Below, in pieces: positions 9,355 through 18,284 of a stretch of 64,000 nt of DNA (within the stretch, counting starts at the first letter, position 1; each line of letters opens with the position of its first letter). The translations under genes were made by a program, and so were the position numbers. The stretch is from Arthrobacter sp. ok362 (GTDB lineage Bacteria; Actinomycetota; Actinomycetes; Actinomycetales; Micrococcaceae). The notes below the pieces were generated by a model. That model saw only the letters and a list, made by a program, of their open reading frames with translations. It was not told where the DNA came from and searched no databases. The stretch is taken from the NCBI RefSeq assembly GCF_900102785.1, contig NZ_FNGC01000001.1, forward strand, positions 465,838 through 529,837. Reading direction: 5' to 3'.

Positions 9355-9370
9355 TCAAACATTTGTTCTA
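9355..9370. promoter_or_regulatory. SOS box 1 (LexA operator) upstream of lexA
   Basis: TCAAACATTTGTTCTA resembles the actinobacterial/Gram-positive LexA operator TCGAACATATGTTCGA, with an intact right half GTTC. It sits 164 bp upstream of the lexA start, on the lexA side of the divergent intergenic region (9192-9554). Confidence 0.6.
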
Positions 9371-9421
9371 GCGAGTCTCGACATCGTTCGTTAGTAAGTG
9401 CTAAAACAGAACAAGCAGAGT

Positions 9422-9437
9422 TCGAATATGTGTTCGA
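9422..9437. promoter_or_regulatory. SOS box 2 (LexA operator) in the lexA/LysM intergenic region
   Basis: TCGAATATGTGTTCGA is a near-consensus LexA operator, 118 bp upstream of the LysM protein start. Additional half-sites (TGTTCGAA around 9477-9484) lie nearby. The rest of the 363-bp intergenic region shows no further gene. Confidence 0.8.
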
Positions 9438-9554
9438 TTCCGGGGTTTCCACTCCGGATCCGGTGTTCGGTTCTATGTTCGAAGGTTCGGCCGGTTGGCG
9501 GCGAGTACGTGGAGTACGCCGGGCGGCACCGTATGGTCCAGGAGGGCTCAGTTC

Positions 9555-9926
9555 ATGTCAGCTTCAAGCGCGTTTCAAGGCACTTTCGTTCAGGGCGCCA
9601 GCCGGCCCAAGCAACCCCCGCTGCGGCTTACCCGGCGCGGACGCTTCGTCTTCTTCGGTGTCCCGCTGATCCTGCTGGCGGCGCTCATCTTGTCGTTGAG
9701 CGGATTCCTCAACGCGCCCGCGAAAGCGGCAGATTCCGCGGACCAGCTCTCTGTGACGCCGACGGTTTCCGTCACGGTGCAGCCGGGGGAGTCGCTCTGG
9801 GCCATTGCGGGGTCCGTGTCCCCGGAGCGCGATCCCCGCGACGTCGTGGCCGATATCGTGCAGCTGAACAATCTGGACGCCGCGCGTGTGATGCCGGGCC
9901 AGCAGCTGTTCGTCCCGTCCAAGTAA
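9555..9926 (+). CDS. YneA/ChiZ-like SOS-induced LysM membrane protein
   Basis: Protein of 123 aa with a basic N-terminal cytoplasmic part, one transmembrane helix (FVFFGVPLILLAALILSL, about residues 33-52) and a C-terminal extracytoplasmic LysM domain (VTVQPGESLWAIAG to PGQQLFVPSK). This architecture and the position divergent from lexA match B. subtilis YneA, Corynebacterium DivS and M. tuberculosis Rv2719c/ChiZ, which delay cell division after DNA damage. ATG 9555 is chosen because GGAGGG lies 8 nt upstream. The SOS box at 9422-9437 supports LexA control. The division-inhibitor function is inferred from family and context. Confidence 0.82.
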   Translation: MSASSAFQGTFVQGASRPKQPPLRLTRRGRFVFFGVPLILLAALILSLSGFLNAPAKAADSADQLSVTPTVSVTVQPGESLWAIAGSVSPERDPRDVVADIVQLNNLDAARVMPGQQLFVPSK

Positions 9927-9981
9927 CACCTCCCGGCGCAGTCGCAGGCGTCACAGTTTCAGCGCCCGTCCCGCTAGCACT

Positions 9982-9993
9982 TAAACTGGTCAC
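9982..9993 (+). promoter_or_regulatory. Putative leaderless promoter of hisC
   Basis: TAAACT at 9982-9987 is followed after 6 nt by the hisC GTG start; no Shine-Dalgarno is visible. Confidence 0.5.
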
Positions 9994-11112
9994 GTGACTG
10001 ACCAGCTTGAGCGCCTCAACCGACTGCCCCTCCGAGCCAATCTGCGTGGCCTGCGTCCGTATGGCGCGCCGCAGCTGGACGTCCCCATTCTGCTCAACGT
10101 CAACGAGAACACCCATGGTGTCCCGGCTGATGTCCGGGCTGCGATCACCGAGGCCGTCAGCGCCGCCGCTGCCGGGCTCAACCGCTATCCGGACCGCGAG
10201 TTCACCGAATTGCGCGAGGCCCTCGCCGAATACCTGGGCCACGGCCTGGACGCGGGGAATATCTGGGCCGCGAACGGTTCCAACGAAGTCCTTCAGCAGA
10301 TCCTCCAGGCATTCGGCGGCCCCGGCCGGACGGCCCTCGGGTTCCCTCCCACGTATTCGATGTACCCGTTGCTGGCGGCTGGCACGGATACGGAGTACAT
10401 CGTCGGTGCCCGCGCGGCAGATTATGGGCTCAGCGCGGAATCGGCGGCCCGGCAGGTCCGCGAGCTGCAGCCGAACATCGTTTTCCTGTGCTCGCCGAAC
10501 AACCCGACCGGTACGGGGTTGGGGCTTGATGTCGTCGAGACCGTCTATGACGCCGGCGAGGCCAGTCAAACCATCGTGATCGTTGACGAGGCTTACCACG
10601 AGTTCGCCCACGACGGCACGCCCAGTGCCCTCACGCTGCTGCCTGGCCGGGAGCGGCTGATCGTCTCGCGCACCATGAGTAAGGCCTTCGCCCTCGCCGG
10701 TGCGCGGCTCGGCTACATGGCCGCGGCCCCGGAGGTCGCGGACGCGCTGCGGCTGGTCCGTCTGCCGTACCACCTCTCGGCCATCACCCAGGCCGCGGCC
10801 CTGGCTGCCCTGCGCCACCGGGGGGCGCTCATGGCCGACGTCGAGGACATCAAGCGCCAGCGTGACCGGATCGTGTCGGAACTGACGCGGATGGGCCTAA
10901 GGCCGGCCGCCTCCGACTCCAACTACGTGTTCTTCGGCGGCCTGGAGAACCCCCACGAGGTCTGGCAGGGCATGCTGGACGCCGGTGTCCTCATCCGCGA
11001 CGTCGGGATTCCGGGGCACCTTCGCGTGACTGCCGGCACTGAGACAGAAACCACAGCCTTCCTTGAGGCCCTTGAACGCATCCTGAACGGCTCCGCAAAG
11101 CCGCAGGCCTAG
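9994..11112 (+). CDS. hisC: HisC, histidinol-phosphate aminotransferase
   Basis: PLP enzyme converting imidazole-acetol phosphate and glutamate to L-histidinol phosphate. It has 372 aa, fold type I. The Schiff-base lysine is in [16 protein letters not shown]. Also visible are the cofactor-binding SPNNPTGTG and VDEAYHEF motifs and the N-terminal LNVNENTHG substrate loop. It opens the cluster hisC-hisB-hisH-(small membrane gene)-priA. hisD, usually just upstream, is not between the LysM gene and hisC, and hisF/hisI do not follow priA, so the pathway is split over the chromosome. Confidence 0.95.
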   Translation: MTDQLERLNRLPLRANLRGLRPYGAPQLDVPILLNVNENTHGVPADVRAAITEAVSAAAAGLNRYPDREFTELREALAEYLGHGLDAGNIWAANGSNEVLQQILQAFGGPGRTALGFPPTYSMYPLLAAGTDTEYIVGARAADYGLSAESAARQVRELQPNIVFLCSPNNPTGTGLGLDVVETVYDAGEASQTIVIVDEAYHEFAHDGTPSALTLLPGRERLIVSRTMSKAFALAGARLGYMAAAPEVADALRLVRLPYHLSAITQAAALAALRHRGALMADVEDIKRQRDRIVSELTRMGLRPAASDSNYVFFGGLENPHEVWQGMLDAGVLIRDVGIPGHLRVTAGTETETTAFLEALERILNGSAKPQA

Positions 11113-11182
11113 ACTTGGTGGGGAGCCCGAGCGCCCCGCCAGACCGCCCAACACCCTGCCTTCTTCCAAAGGACACATCTAC

Positions 11183-11809
11183 ATGAGCAACACGGGATCC
11201 ACCGCCGCCGAGGGCCGGACCGCACGCATGGAACGGACCACCAGTGAGTCCTCGGTCCTGGTCGAGATCAACCTGGACGGCACCGGCGTTTCAGACATCA
11301 GCACGTCGGTCCCGTTCTACGACCACATGCTGACAGCCCTCAGCAAGCACTCCTTGATTGACATGACCGTCAAGGCCACCGGTGACACCCACATCGATGT
11401 GCACCACACTGTCGAGGACGTGGCCATCACCTTCGGCGAGGTTCTGCGGACCGCCCTGGGCAACAAGGCCGGGATCCGCCGGTTCGGCGAGGCGACAGTG
11501 CCCCTGGATGAGGCCCTCGCGCAAGCCGTCGTAGACGTCTCCGGCCGTCCCTACCTGGTCCACGCCGGGGAGCCGGCAGGCCAGGAATACCACCTGATCG
11601 GCGGCCACTTTACGGGCTCCCTGACCCGCCACGTGTTCGAGGCGATCACGCTGCACGCCGGGATCTGCCTGCACATGAACGTCACTGCCGGGCGAGACCC
11701 CCACCACATCGTCGAGGCCCAGTTCAAAGCCTTTGCCCGGGCGCTGCGCGCAGCTGTCGAACCGGATCCCCGCGTCGAGGGCATCCCGTCCACAAAGGGT
11801 GCTTTGTGA
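11183..11809 (+). CDS. hisB: HisB, imidazoleglycerol-phosphate dehydratase
   Basis: Manganese-dependent dehydratase of histidine synthesis, monofunctional 208-aa form (no phosphatase domain). Metal-binding motifs are the two pseudo-repeats DIHVDHHT-like [14 protein letters not shown] and [16 protein letters not shown], plus the FYDHML and HVFEAI segments. AGGA at 11170-11173 precedes ATG 11183. The TGA overlaps the hisH GTG start by 4 bp, indicating coupled translation. Confidence 0.96.
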   Translation: MSNTGSTAAEGRTARMERTTSESSVLVEINLDGTGVSDISTSVPFYDHMLTALSKHSLIDMTVKATGDTHIDVHHTVEDVAITFGEVLRTALGNKAGIRRFGEATVPLDEALAQAVVDVSGRPYLVHAGEPAGQEYHLIGGHFTGSLTRHVFEAITLHAGICLHMNVTAGRDPHHIVEAQFKAFARALRAAVEPDPRVEGIPSTKGAL

Positions 11810-12555
11810 CCGGCCCGCTGCTCCGCGACGGGGCCATCATCGATCCCGCTGCCGCGACCAAGCCGGTGTCACCGGAGGGCAAGCCAACTGTTACGGTGCT
11901 GGACTACGGCTCCGGGAATGTCCGGTCCGCCGTCCGCGCGCTGGAGCGGGCCGGCGCCGAAGTCATCCTCAGCTCGAAGCCTGAAGATGTCCTCAACGCC
12001 GACGGCCTCGTCGTCCCCGGTGTCGGCGCCTTCGAAACCGTCATGCGCGAACTCAAAGCCGTTGACGCCATCCGCATGATCGGCCGCCGTGTCGCCGGAG
12101 GCCGCCCCGTGCTGGCCATCTGCGTCGGGCTCCAGGTGCTGTTCGAGGCCGGCGTCGAACATGGCACCGAAGCCGAGGGCATGGGGGAGTGGCCTGGCAA
12201 GGTTGAGCTGTTGCCTGCCGACGTCGTGCCCCACATGGGCTGGAACACCGTCTCCGTCCCGGAGGGGTCCAGGCTGTTCGCCGGGGTCGAGGGCGAGCGC
12301 TTCTACTTCGTGCACTCCTACGGTGTCCAGAACTGGGACTTCGACGTCATCCAACCGCGGATGACGGCGCCGCTGGTGACCTGGTCCGACCACGGCGCCC
12401 CGTTCATCGCGGCTGTGGAAAACGGCCCGCTGTGCGCCACCCAGTTCCACCCGGAGAAATCCGGCGACGCCGGCGCCCGGCTGCTGCGCAACTGGGTCCA
12501 AGGCCTGCGCCCCGCGCCCCCCGAACGAACCGCAGCCCCGGAAGGGACCGCCTAG
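11806..12555 (+). CDS. hisH: HisH, imidazole glycerol phosphate synthase glutaminase subunit
   Basis: Class I glutamine amidotransferase that feeds ammonia to HisF. The catalytic triad is visible: Cys in [12 protein letters not shown], and His and Glu in TQFHPEKSG. The oxyanion PGVGAF segment is also present. There is an N-terminal extension of about 28 residues before [12 protein letters not shown], and a Pro-rich C-terminal tail. GTG 11806 overlaps the hisB stop; a start nearer 11890 would give the usual HisH length and cannot be excluded. Its partner hisF is not in the window. Confidence 0.94.
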   Translation: MTGPLLRDGAIIDPAAATKPVSPEGKPTVTVLDYGSGNVRSAVRALERAGAEVILSSKPEDVLNADGLVVPGVGAFETVMRELKAVDAIRMIGRRVAGGRPVLAICVGLQVLFEAGVEHGTEAEGMGEWPGKVELLPADVVPHMGWNTVSVPEGSRLFAGVEGERFYFVHSYGVQNWDFDVIQPRMTAPLVTWSDHGAPFIAAVENGPLCATQFHPEKSGDAGARLLRNWVQGLRPAPPERTAAPEGTA

Positions 12556-12714
12556 ATGTGGTCCCTGGTACTCATGGGCGTCGCAGGCCTGCTGGTTGGC
12601 GGCGCGCTCTCCTTCCGGCAGCAGAAAAGTCCGCTCTGGGTGCAGATCGTTTTCTACATCCTGGCCGGAATGTCGCTGCTGGCCGCCTACCTCCTGACCC
12701 TGCCGGCGTCCTGA
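12556..12714 (+). CDS. 52-residue two-helix membrane protein in the his operon
   Basis: This tiny gene starts on the base after the hisH stop and ends 43 bp before priA. It encodes two hydrophobic helices ([20 protein letters not shown] and [19 protein letters not shown]) joined by a short basic loop [11 protein letters not shown]. No Shine-Dalgarno is needed if translation is coupled to hisH. I do not recognise a function. Codon use matches the neighbours and there are no internal stops, which supports a real gene. Confidence 0.72.
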   Translation: MWSLVLMGVAGLLVGGALSFRQQKSPLWVQIVFYILAGMSLLAAYLLTLPAS

Positions 12715-12757
12715 CGGCCCCGCTCCCAACGACCATCCCCAAGCTGAGGACTCCACG

Positions 12758-13504
12758 ATGACCACCGAAACCCCGCTGCCCGTACTTGAGCTCCTGCCCG
12801 CCGTCGACGTCGTCAACGGCCAGGCCGTCCGGCTCGTACAGGGCGAAGCCGGCAGCGAGACGAGCTACGGCACTCCGCTGGAGGCCGCCCTCAACTGGCA
12901 GCAGCAGGGGGCCGAGTGGGTGCATCTGGTCGATCTGGACGCGGCGTTCGGGCGCGGCTCCAACGCCGAGCTCCTGCGCGAGGTCGTTGCGCGGCTCGAT
13001 ATCAAGGTGGAGCTCTCCGGCGGCCTGCGCGACGACGAATCCCTTGAGAAAGCCCTCGACCTCGGCGTCGCCCGCGTGAACCTGGGCACCGCGGCACTGG
13101 AGAACCCCGAGTGGACGGCCCGGGTGATCGAACGCTTCGGCGAGAAAATCGCCGTCGGCCTGGATGTCCGCGGAACCACGCTCGCCGGCCGGGGCTGGAC
13201 CAAGGAAGGCGGGGACCTCTGGGATGTGCTCGGCCGCCTCGAGGACGCCGGCTGCGCCCGGTACGTCGTGACCGATGTGACCAAGGACGGCACGCTCCAG
13301 GGCCCCAACGTCGAACTCCTGCGCCAGATGGTCGAGAAGACAGGAAAACCTGTGGTCGCTTCCGGCGGCATTTCCAGCCTTGAGGACCTATTGGTCCTGC
13401 GTTCCCTGGTGCCGCTCGGCGTCGAGGGCGCCATCATCGGCAAGGCCCTCTACAACGGCAACTTCACACTGCCTGAGGCCCTCGACGCCGCCGGCCGCCG
13501 CTAG
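12758..13504 (+). CDS. priA: PriA, bifunctional HisA/TrpF isomerase
   Basis: Phosphoribosyl isomerase A of 248 aa, a (beta/alpha)8 barrel. In actinobacteria it isomerises both ProFAR (histidine) and phosphoribosyl-anthranilate (tryptophan). The general base/acid Asp residues are in [15 protein letters not shown] and VTDVTKDGT. The PriA-type loop [13 protein letters not shown] (Trp/Arg residues that remodel for each substrate) is present, and phosphate binding is by VASGGISS and GAIIGKALY. The dual role is established for actinobacterial PriA and inferred here. Confidence 0.92.
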   Translation: MTTETPLPVLELLPAVDVVNGQAVRLVQGEAGSETSYGTPLEAALNWQQQGAEWVHLVDLDAAFGRGSNAELLREVVARLDIKVELSGGLRDDESLEKALDLGVARVNLGTAALENPEWTARVIERFGEKIAVGLDVRGTTLAGRGWTKEGGDLWDVLGRLEDAGCARYVVTDVTKDGTLQGPNVELLRQMVEKTGKPVVASGGISSLEDLLVLRSLVPLGVEGAIIGKALYNGNFTLPEALDAAGRR

Positions 13505-13518
13505 GCGGTCAGTGCCCC

Positions 13519-14457
13519 ATGACGCACACCCACGATCCCCACAACGGAGCACAGCCTGGCACGGGGGCAGGTCCGGTCCGGCATCTGCCCGGACACATCG
13601 CGGCCGCCCTTGCCGGCGCCGGCGGGGCCACAGACTCCGCCGGCCAACCTTGGGCTGGCCGCAGCCTGTCCGGCGATGACGCAAAGATCCACAATTTCGA
13701 GGACGACGACGGCACCGCCGACGCCGGCTACCTTGCGGCTTTGGCCGACCTCGCCTCCGGCGCGGGCGACGAAGCCGCCGTGGTTGCCGCGCTTGCCACC
13801 GCCCGGGTGTTCGTGCCAATCCTCGCCCAGCTCGCCGAAGAGGGCGAAGCCGTCACGCGCCCGCAAGAGAACAAACTGCACGGGGACCAGCTGCACTCGG
13901 ACAAACAGGCCGACATGGCCCTCGTGACGCTCAAGGCGCCGGACGGACGGACGGCCATGCCGGTGTTCACCTCGGCGGCGTCACTGAAGGCGTGGCATCC
14001 GGAGGCCAGGCCGGTCGCCGTGTACGCGGCCCGGGCCGCCCTGTCCGCGGTCGCGGAAGGCGCCGAGTTGCTGGTGCTCGATCCCGGCTCCGACCTGACG
14101 TTCGTGGTGCGCCGGCCGGCGGTATGGGCCCTCGCCCAGCAGCAGAACTGGACGCCGTCGTACGCCGATCCCGACCTCGCAGCGGCCCTCGGGGAGGGCG
14201 CGGTTAGCTTTCCTGCGGTCCGCCGTGTTGAAATTCATCCGGGGGGAGGAGTTGCCTCGGCCACGGCCGATGGCAGGCGGCTCCCCGGTGGGGGCGCCGG
14301 CCCGGAACTCCGTGTGGTCCTCTACCTTGAAGACGGGCTCGACGCCGCCGGCGTGCAGTCCATCGTCGCTGGCCTCAACAACGCCTGGGCCCGGAATGAA
14401 ATCTTTGCCGAGCGGGTTGATTCGATCGAGGTCAAGCTGCAGCGCGCAGCACCATAG
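13519..14457 (+). CDS. SseB-domain protein
   Basis: Protein of 312 aa carrying an SseB domain (about residues 80-220: VVAALATARVFVPILAQ, ADMALVTLKAPDGRTAMPVFTSAASLKAWHPEARPV) and an SseB C-terminal-like region. It is soluble and has a His-rich, low-complexity N-terminus. SseB proteins are widespread in actinobacteria, but their biochemical role is unclear. It starts 14 bp after priA and is probably co-transcribed with the his genes. Confidence 0.8.
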   Translation: MTHTHDPHNGAQPGTGAGPVRHLPGHIAAALAGAGGATDSAGQPWAGRSLSGDDAKIHNFEDDDGTADAGYLAALADLASGAGDEAAVVAALATARVFVPILAQLAEEGEAVTRPQENKLHGDQLHSDKQADMALVTLKAPDGRTAMPVFTSAASLKAWHPEARPVAVYAARAALSAVAEGAELLVLDPGSDLTFVVRRPAVWALAQQQNWTPSYADPDLAAALGEGAVSFPAVRRVEIHPGGGVASATADGRRLPGGGAGPELRVVLYLEDGLDAAGVQSIVAGLNNAWARNEIFAERVDSIEVKLQRAAP

Positions 14458-14519
14458 CTGACGGCCCAACGGGGGGACTTCCCGGTGCTGCCGTGGGCAG
14501 TACCAGAAGGATGTAGTCC

Positions 14520-15833
14520 GTGAATTTCGCGCTTTACCGTCAGCTGCTGGCCGTCCGGCCCATCAGGCGGCTCCTATTGGTCGGCATGATCGCCCGCATA
14601 CCGCACTCGGCGGCCGGCGTCCTGCTGACCCTGCACATCGTCCTGACCCTCGGCCAGGGCTACGCGGCCGCCGGCGCAGCCGCCGCCGTGATGACGATCG
14701 GAATCGCCGTCGGAGCGCCCTGGCGCGGCCGCCGGGTCGACACCGTGGGGCTGCGTAAGGCGCTCATTCCGTCCGTCGTCTCCGAGACCGTCATCTGGTC
14801 GATCGTGCCGCACGTCTCCTACGAGGTCCTGCTGCCCCTGGTGTTCATCGGAGGCCTCCTGACCCTGCCCATCTTCAGTGTGGTGCGGCAGTCACTCGGC
14901 GTGCTGGCCCCCGGGGAACAGCGCCGCACGGCCTTCACCCTGGACGCCATCGCCACCGAACTGGTCTTCATGATCGGCCCCGCTGTCGGAGCCGTCGTCG
15001 CCACCAGCGGACAGTCCGTCCTGGGCCTGACAGTAGTGGGAGTGGCGACATCCGTCTCGGGACTCTTCCTCATGTGGTTCAACCCGCCCACCCGGAGTGC
15101 TTCTCCCGATGCCGGGCTCGAGGCGCAGGAACTGGAATGCGCGGAAGCCGCCGTCGTCGCCGCCGCGCCGGCCCACCTGCAGGAGGCCGCAGCCGAACTG
15201 GCACCCCTGGCAGCCGCCGCCGAGGAACGGCGCCAGCGGCGCTCCGGCCTGCGACACCGAGTCATCCACAACTTCAGCTGGTTCACGGCCGCCGTGGCTG
15301 CCGTATTCGCTGTCGCGGCCGGTGCGGGCATGGTCCTCAGCGGCACCGACGTCGGCATCGTCGCGGCCCTCCAGACCGGCGGCCATGAGTCCGAAATCGG
15401 CATCGTGTTCCTCTTCTGGTGTGCGGCCTCGGTGGTGGGCGGCATCCTCTACGGCGCCATGCACCGGCCCATTTCCCCGATCCTCCTGTTGTTGGGGATG
15501 TCAGCGCTGACCGTCCCGATGGCCTTTGCGACCGACGTCTGGACGCTGAGCCTGCTCGCGTTGCTGCCGGGTCTGCTGTGCGCGCCGGTGTTGTCCGCGG
15601 CCTCGGAAAAGGTGGCCGAACTGGTTGACGAAAGCCGACGCGGCGAGGCGATGGGCTGGTACGGTTCATCGCTCACCGGCGGAGTGGCTCTGGGTGCGCC
15701 GCTTGCCGGACTGTTCATCGACCTCATCGGCCCCTCAGCCGGCTTCGTGTCCGTGGGGCTGGCGGGCGTGGCCCTCTGCCTGGTGGGACTCGTCCTGCAG
15801 CACGCGCGGCGCCGCCGCCTGGCCCACGTCTGA
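14520..15833 (+). CDS. Major facilitator superfamily transporter
   Basis: Integral membrane protein of 437 aa with about 12 predicted helices split by a central Ala/Glu-rich cytoplasmic loop (about residues 195-240). The repeats of hydrophobic segments and the GAPLAGLFIDLIGPSAGF motif are MFS-like. The fold resembles drug or metabolite efflux proteins (DHA-like), but the substrate is not deducible. The GTG start at 14520 is 62 bp beyond the SseB gene. A strong terminator follows at 15881-15915. Confidence 0.82.
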   Translation: MNFALYRQLLAVRPIRRLLLVGMIARIPHSAAGVLLTLHIVLTLGQGYAAAGAAAAVMTIGIAVGAPWRGRRVDTVGLRKALIPSVVSETVIWSIVPHVSYEVLLPLVFIGGLLTLPIFSVVRQSLGVLAPGEQRRTAFTLDAIATELVFMIGPAVGAVVATSGQSVLGLTVVGVATSVSGLFLMWFNPPTRSASPDAGLEAQELECAEAAVVAAAPAHLQEAAAELAPLAAAAEERRQRRSGLRHRVIHNFSWFTAAVAAVFAVAAGAGMVLSGTDVGIVAALQTGGHESEIGIVFLFWCAASVVGGILYGAMHRPISPILLLLGMSALTVPMAFATDVWTLSLLALLPGLLCAPVLSAASEKVAELVDESRRGEAMGWYGSSLTGGVALGAPLAGLFIDLIGPSAGFVSVGLAGVALCLVGLVLQHARRRRLAHV

Positions 15834-15880
15834 CCGCATACCGCCTGAGGCACCCGCACAGCAAGGGCGTTAACGACGAC

Positions 15881-15915
15881 GGCGGCGGGCGGACCTAAGT
15901 GGTCCGCCCGCCGCC
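15881..15915. terminator. Bidirectional terminator between MFS gene and DUF1844 gene
   Basis: Perfect 15-bp stem (GGCGGCGGGCGGACC, then its complement) with the 5-nt loop TAAGT, placed between convergent genes. Confidence 0.85.
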
Positions 15916-15937
15916 GCTTATGGCTGACGTTTTGTGC

Positions 15938-16324
15938 CTAGTTGACCGGGCCGGTGTACTTCTCGCCCGGGCCCTTGCCAGGAGCATCGGGAATGCTCGA
16001 TTCCTCGCGGAAGGCCAGCTGGAGCGAGCGGAGTCCATCGCGCAACGGTCCCGCGTGCTGTGAGCCGATTTCCGGCGCCGCCGCGGTCACCAAACCGGCA
16101 AGGGCGGTGATCAGTTTGCGGGCCTCGTCCAGGTCCTTGAGTTCCTGGGCATTTTCCTCGGCGGCGAGGCCGAGCTTTACCGCGGCGGCGCTCATCAGGT
16201 GCACGGCGGCGGTGGTGATGACCTCGATTGCGGGGACTTCTGAGATGTCGCGGATCTGCTGCGAGACGTCGGCCTGGGCGGCTGCGGGCTCGAAGACGTG
16301 GGAATTACGATCTGATGTGCTCAT
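15938..16324 (-). CDS. DUF1844 family protein
   Basis: Protein of 128 aa with the DUF1844 core (EVITTAAVHLMSAAAVKLGL, then ELKDLDEARKLITALAGLVTAA). It is largely helical, soluble and of unknown function. It is almost always found divergent from or near infC in actinobacteria, as here. The ATG at 16324 precedes no strong Shine-Dalgarno. Confidence 0.88.
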   Translation of the reverse strand: MSTSDRNSHVFEPAAAQADVSQQIRDISEVPAIEVITTAAVHLMSAAAVKLGLAAEENAQELKDLDEARKLITALAGLVTAAAPEIGSQHAGPLRDGLRSLQLAFREESSIPDAPGKGPGEKYTGPVN

Positions 16325-16387
16325 GCTGGTAAGCTTGTCACAGACCGACTAAATGTCGTTATTCTCAGGCTTATATTGAATGCAGTG

Positions 16388-16413
16388 CTTCTGGCTGAAG
16401 TTGAAGCCAGAAG
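16388..16413. promoter_or_regulatory. 9-bp hairpin in the DUF1844/infC intergenic region
   Basis: CTTCTGGCT and AGCCAGAAG pair around an 8-nt loop. A perfect 14-bp palindrome, ACGCACATGTGCGT, follows at 16427-16440. They lie just upstream of the likely infC promoter zone (TAGAGT at 16459-16464) and could be operators. Confidence 0.4.
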
Positions 16414-16464
16414 GTGGCGCCCGGCGACGCACATGTGCGTGGAGCGGGTATCTTTCTGTAGAGT

Positions 16465-16716
16465 TGACTTTAGTTTGCAAGCGGAGTTCTCTCCCACCCG
16501 CGTCAGCCGCGAAACTTCCTTCGGGAAGCCCCTCCCTCCGGGAGTCAAGGTTGCCGGGTACCTGGTCGGGCACCTCCTCGGACTCCGGTCCGCAGGAAGT
16601 GCATGCCGCCTCATTGAGGGCGGCAGCTCCGATCTCGAGGCCTTCGATTGCTCCGGCAATTGGGGGCCTTCTCTTTTTGCCGGTGGAATACCCCTCACGA
16701 ACACAGGAGCTTTAAC
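16465..16716 (+). promoter_or_regulatory. Structured leader of infC-rpmI-rplT
   Basis: About 250 nt without a gene. It carries stable hairpins: CTTCC-TTCG-GGAAG (16515-16528), CTCCC-TCC-GGGAG (16532-16544), and CCGGCAA/TTGCCGG (16653-16659 with 16677-16683). The infC Shine-Dalgarno AGGAG is at 16705-16709. L20/IF3 operons are autoregulated through leader RNA in several bacteria; such control here is inference. Confidence 0.5.
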
Positions 16717-17853
16717 ATTAGCGAGCCAAGAATCAATGAGCGTATCCGCGTCCCCGAGGTGCGGCTGGTCGGCCCTGCAGGCGAACAAGTAGGAATTGTC
16801 CGTATTGAGGATGCCCTGCGTTTGGCTGCCGAGTCCGATCTTGATCTCGTTGAAGTTGCACCGCAGGCGAAGCCTCCGGTGTGCAAGCTGATGGACTTCG
16901 GCAAGTACAAGTACGAAGCCGCCGTCAAGGCACGCGAGGCCCGGAAGAACCAGACCAACACGGTCCTGAAGGAAATCCGCTTCCGCCTGAAGATCGACAC
17001 TCACGACTACGAGACGAAGCGCGGCCACGCGCTCCGCTTCCTCGGTGCCGGCGACAAGGTCAAGGCCATGATCCAGTTCCGCGGCCGTGAGCAGCAGCGC
17101 CCCGAGATGGGCATCCGACTGCTCCAGCGCTTCGCCGACGACGTCGCCGAAGTTGGTGTGGTGGAGTCCAGCCCGCGGATCGATGGCCGCAACATGGTCA
17201 TGGTGGTTGGCCCGCTGAAGAACAAGGCTGAAGCCAAGGCAGAGGCCCGCCGCGCAACGCAGCGCGCAGAGGCCAAGGCTGAGAACGAAGCCAAGGCTTC
17301 GGGGCGCGTCGATGTCTCCGGTGGCAACGCCCCGCTGACCCAGACGTTGTCCGACCTCCTGCCGGAAGGCTACGTCGTATCGCCGGAGGCTCCCGCAACG
17401 GAGGCCCCGGTCGAGGAGGCCAAGGTCGAAGAAGCCAAGGTCGAGGAGACCAAGGCCGACGAGGCTCCGGTCGAAGCGACCAAGGCCGAGGAGACTCCTG
17501 CCCAGGAAGCACCGAAGGCGGCTGCTCCCAAGGTGGCCGAGAAGCCGGCAGCAGCCAAGGCTCCCGAAGCTCCAAAGGCCGCCGAGAAGCCGGCAGCAGC
17601 CAAGGCTCCCGCGGCTCCGAAGGCCGCCGAGAAGCCGGCAGCAGCCAAGGCTCCCGCGGCTCCGAAGGCCGCCGAGAAGCCGGCAGCAGCCAAGGCTCCC
17701 GAGGAAAAGGCAGCTGCTCCGGCCGCTCCGGCGGCGGCACCGAAGCCGGTTGCTGCTCCGAAGCCGGTGCCGAGGCCTTCAGCGCCGAAGCCCGCCGCAC
17801 GGCCGGCCGCCCCCCGGGCTGCCGCCAAGCCTGGCAGCAAGAAGACCAACTAG
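16717..17853 (+). CDS. infC: Translation initiation factor IF-3 with long Ala/Lys/Pro tail (ATT start)
   Basis: IF3 binds the 30S subunit, checks the initiator codon and prevents premature 50S joining. The start is ATT at 16717, 7 nt after AGGAG (16705-16709); the protein begins [19 protein letters not shown], the canonical IF3 N-terminus. No ATG fits. Rare AUU/AUC starts allow IF3 to repress its own translation, so autoregulation is likely. The N-domain, the linker ([23 protein letters not shown]) and the C-domain ([23 protein letters not shown]) end near residue 170. The remaining 200 or so residues form a low-complexity Glu/Ala/Lys/Pro tail with 15-residue repeats. Total is 378 aa against about 180 for typical IF3. 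Confidence 0.95.
   Translation: MSEPRINERIRVPEVRLVGPAGEQVGIVRIEDALRLAAESDLDLVEVAPQAKPPVCKLMDFGKYKYEAAVKAREARKNQTNTVLKEIRFRLKIDTHDYETKRGHALRFLGAGDKVKAMIQFRGREQQRPEMGIRLLQRFADDVAEVGVVESSPRIDGRNMVMVVGPLKNKAEAKAEARRATQRAEAKAENEAKASGRVDVSGGNAPLTQTLSDLLPEGYVVSPEAPATEAPVEEAKVEEAKVEETKADEAPVEATKAEETPAQEAPKAAAPKVAEKPAAAKAPEAPKAAEKPAAAKAPAAPKAAEKPAAAKAPAAPKAAEKPAAAKAPEEKAAAPAAPAAAPKPVAAPKPVPRPSAPKPAARPAAPRAAAKPGSKKTN
17539..17703 (+). repeat. 45-bp tandem repeat inside infC
   Basis: Units start at 17539, 17584, 17629 and (partial) 17674. Each encodes [15 protein letters not shown]. Copies 2 and 3 are identical at the DNA level, so the array has expanded or homogenised recently. Confidence 0.9.
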
Positions 17854-17860
17854 TTCACGG

Positions 17861-17884
17861 CTGCCGGACAGCAATGTCCGGCAG
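17861..17884 (+). promoter_or_regulatory. Hairpin between infC and rpmI
   Basis: CTGCCGGACA-GCAA-TGTCCGGCAG is a perfect 10-bp stem with a tetraloop, 85 nt before the rpmI start. It has no U-tract, so it is more likely an RNA-stability or L20-regulatory element than a terminator. Confidence 0.5.
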
Positions 17885-17968
17885 TAGGCAACCAGCATGC
17901 CGCCCGCAGGGGCGGCTGCACGAAAGAGCTGCAGACTTTTCTGCGGATACGTAAGGAGATCGGTTCCC

Positions 17969-18163
17969 ATGCCGAAGATGAAGACCCACAGCGGTGCTAA
18001 GAAGCGCTTCAAGCTGACCGGTAGCGGCAAGCTGCGCCGCCAGCAGGCCAACCGCCGCCACTACCTCGAGCACAAGTCCTCCCGGCTGACCCGTCGCCTT
18101 GCCGGCGACAAGATCGTCTTCAAGGGCGACGCCAAGGTCATCCGGAAGATGCTCGGCATCTAA
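17969..18163 (+). CDS. rpmI: Ribosomal protein bL35
   Basis: 64-aa basic 50S subunit protein, [20 protein letters not shown] to KVIRKMLGI, matching the whole bL35 family. ATG 17969 has AAGGAG at 17953-17958. It is the middle gene of infC-rpmI-rplT. Confidence 0.97.
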   Translation: MPKMKTHSGAKKRFKLTGSGKLRRQQANRRHYLEHKSSRLTRRLAGDKIVFKGDAKVIRKMLGI

Positions 18164-18284
18164 GTTCCAAGTTCTCTGACTGTCCGCCACTTGGCAGCAG
18201 TCAACTACCAAAAAGGCTTCTCAGGCCAGCCGGACCGTTCCGGCAGTAGACGCTTGGGATCAGAATTTTCTAAGGAGTACGCAC

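Noticed and set aside
17861..17884. Terminator separating infC from rpmI
   Set aside because: The hairpin lacks a U-tract and infC-rpmI-rplT are co-transcribed in other bacteria; kept only as a regulatory hairpin.
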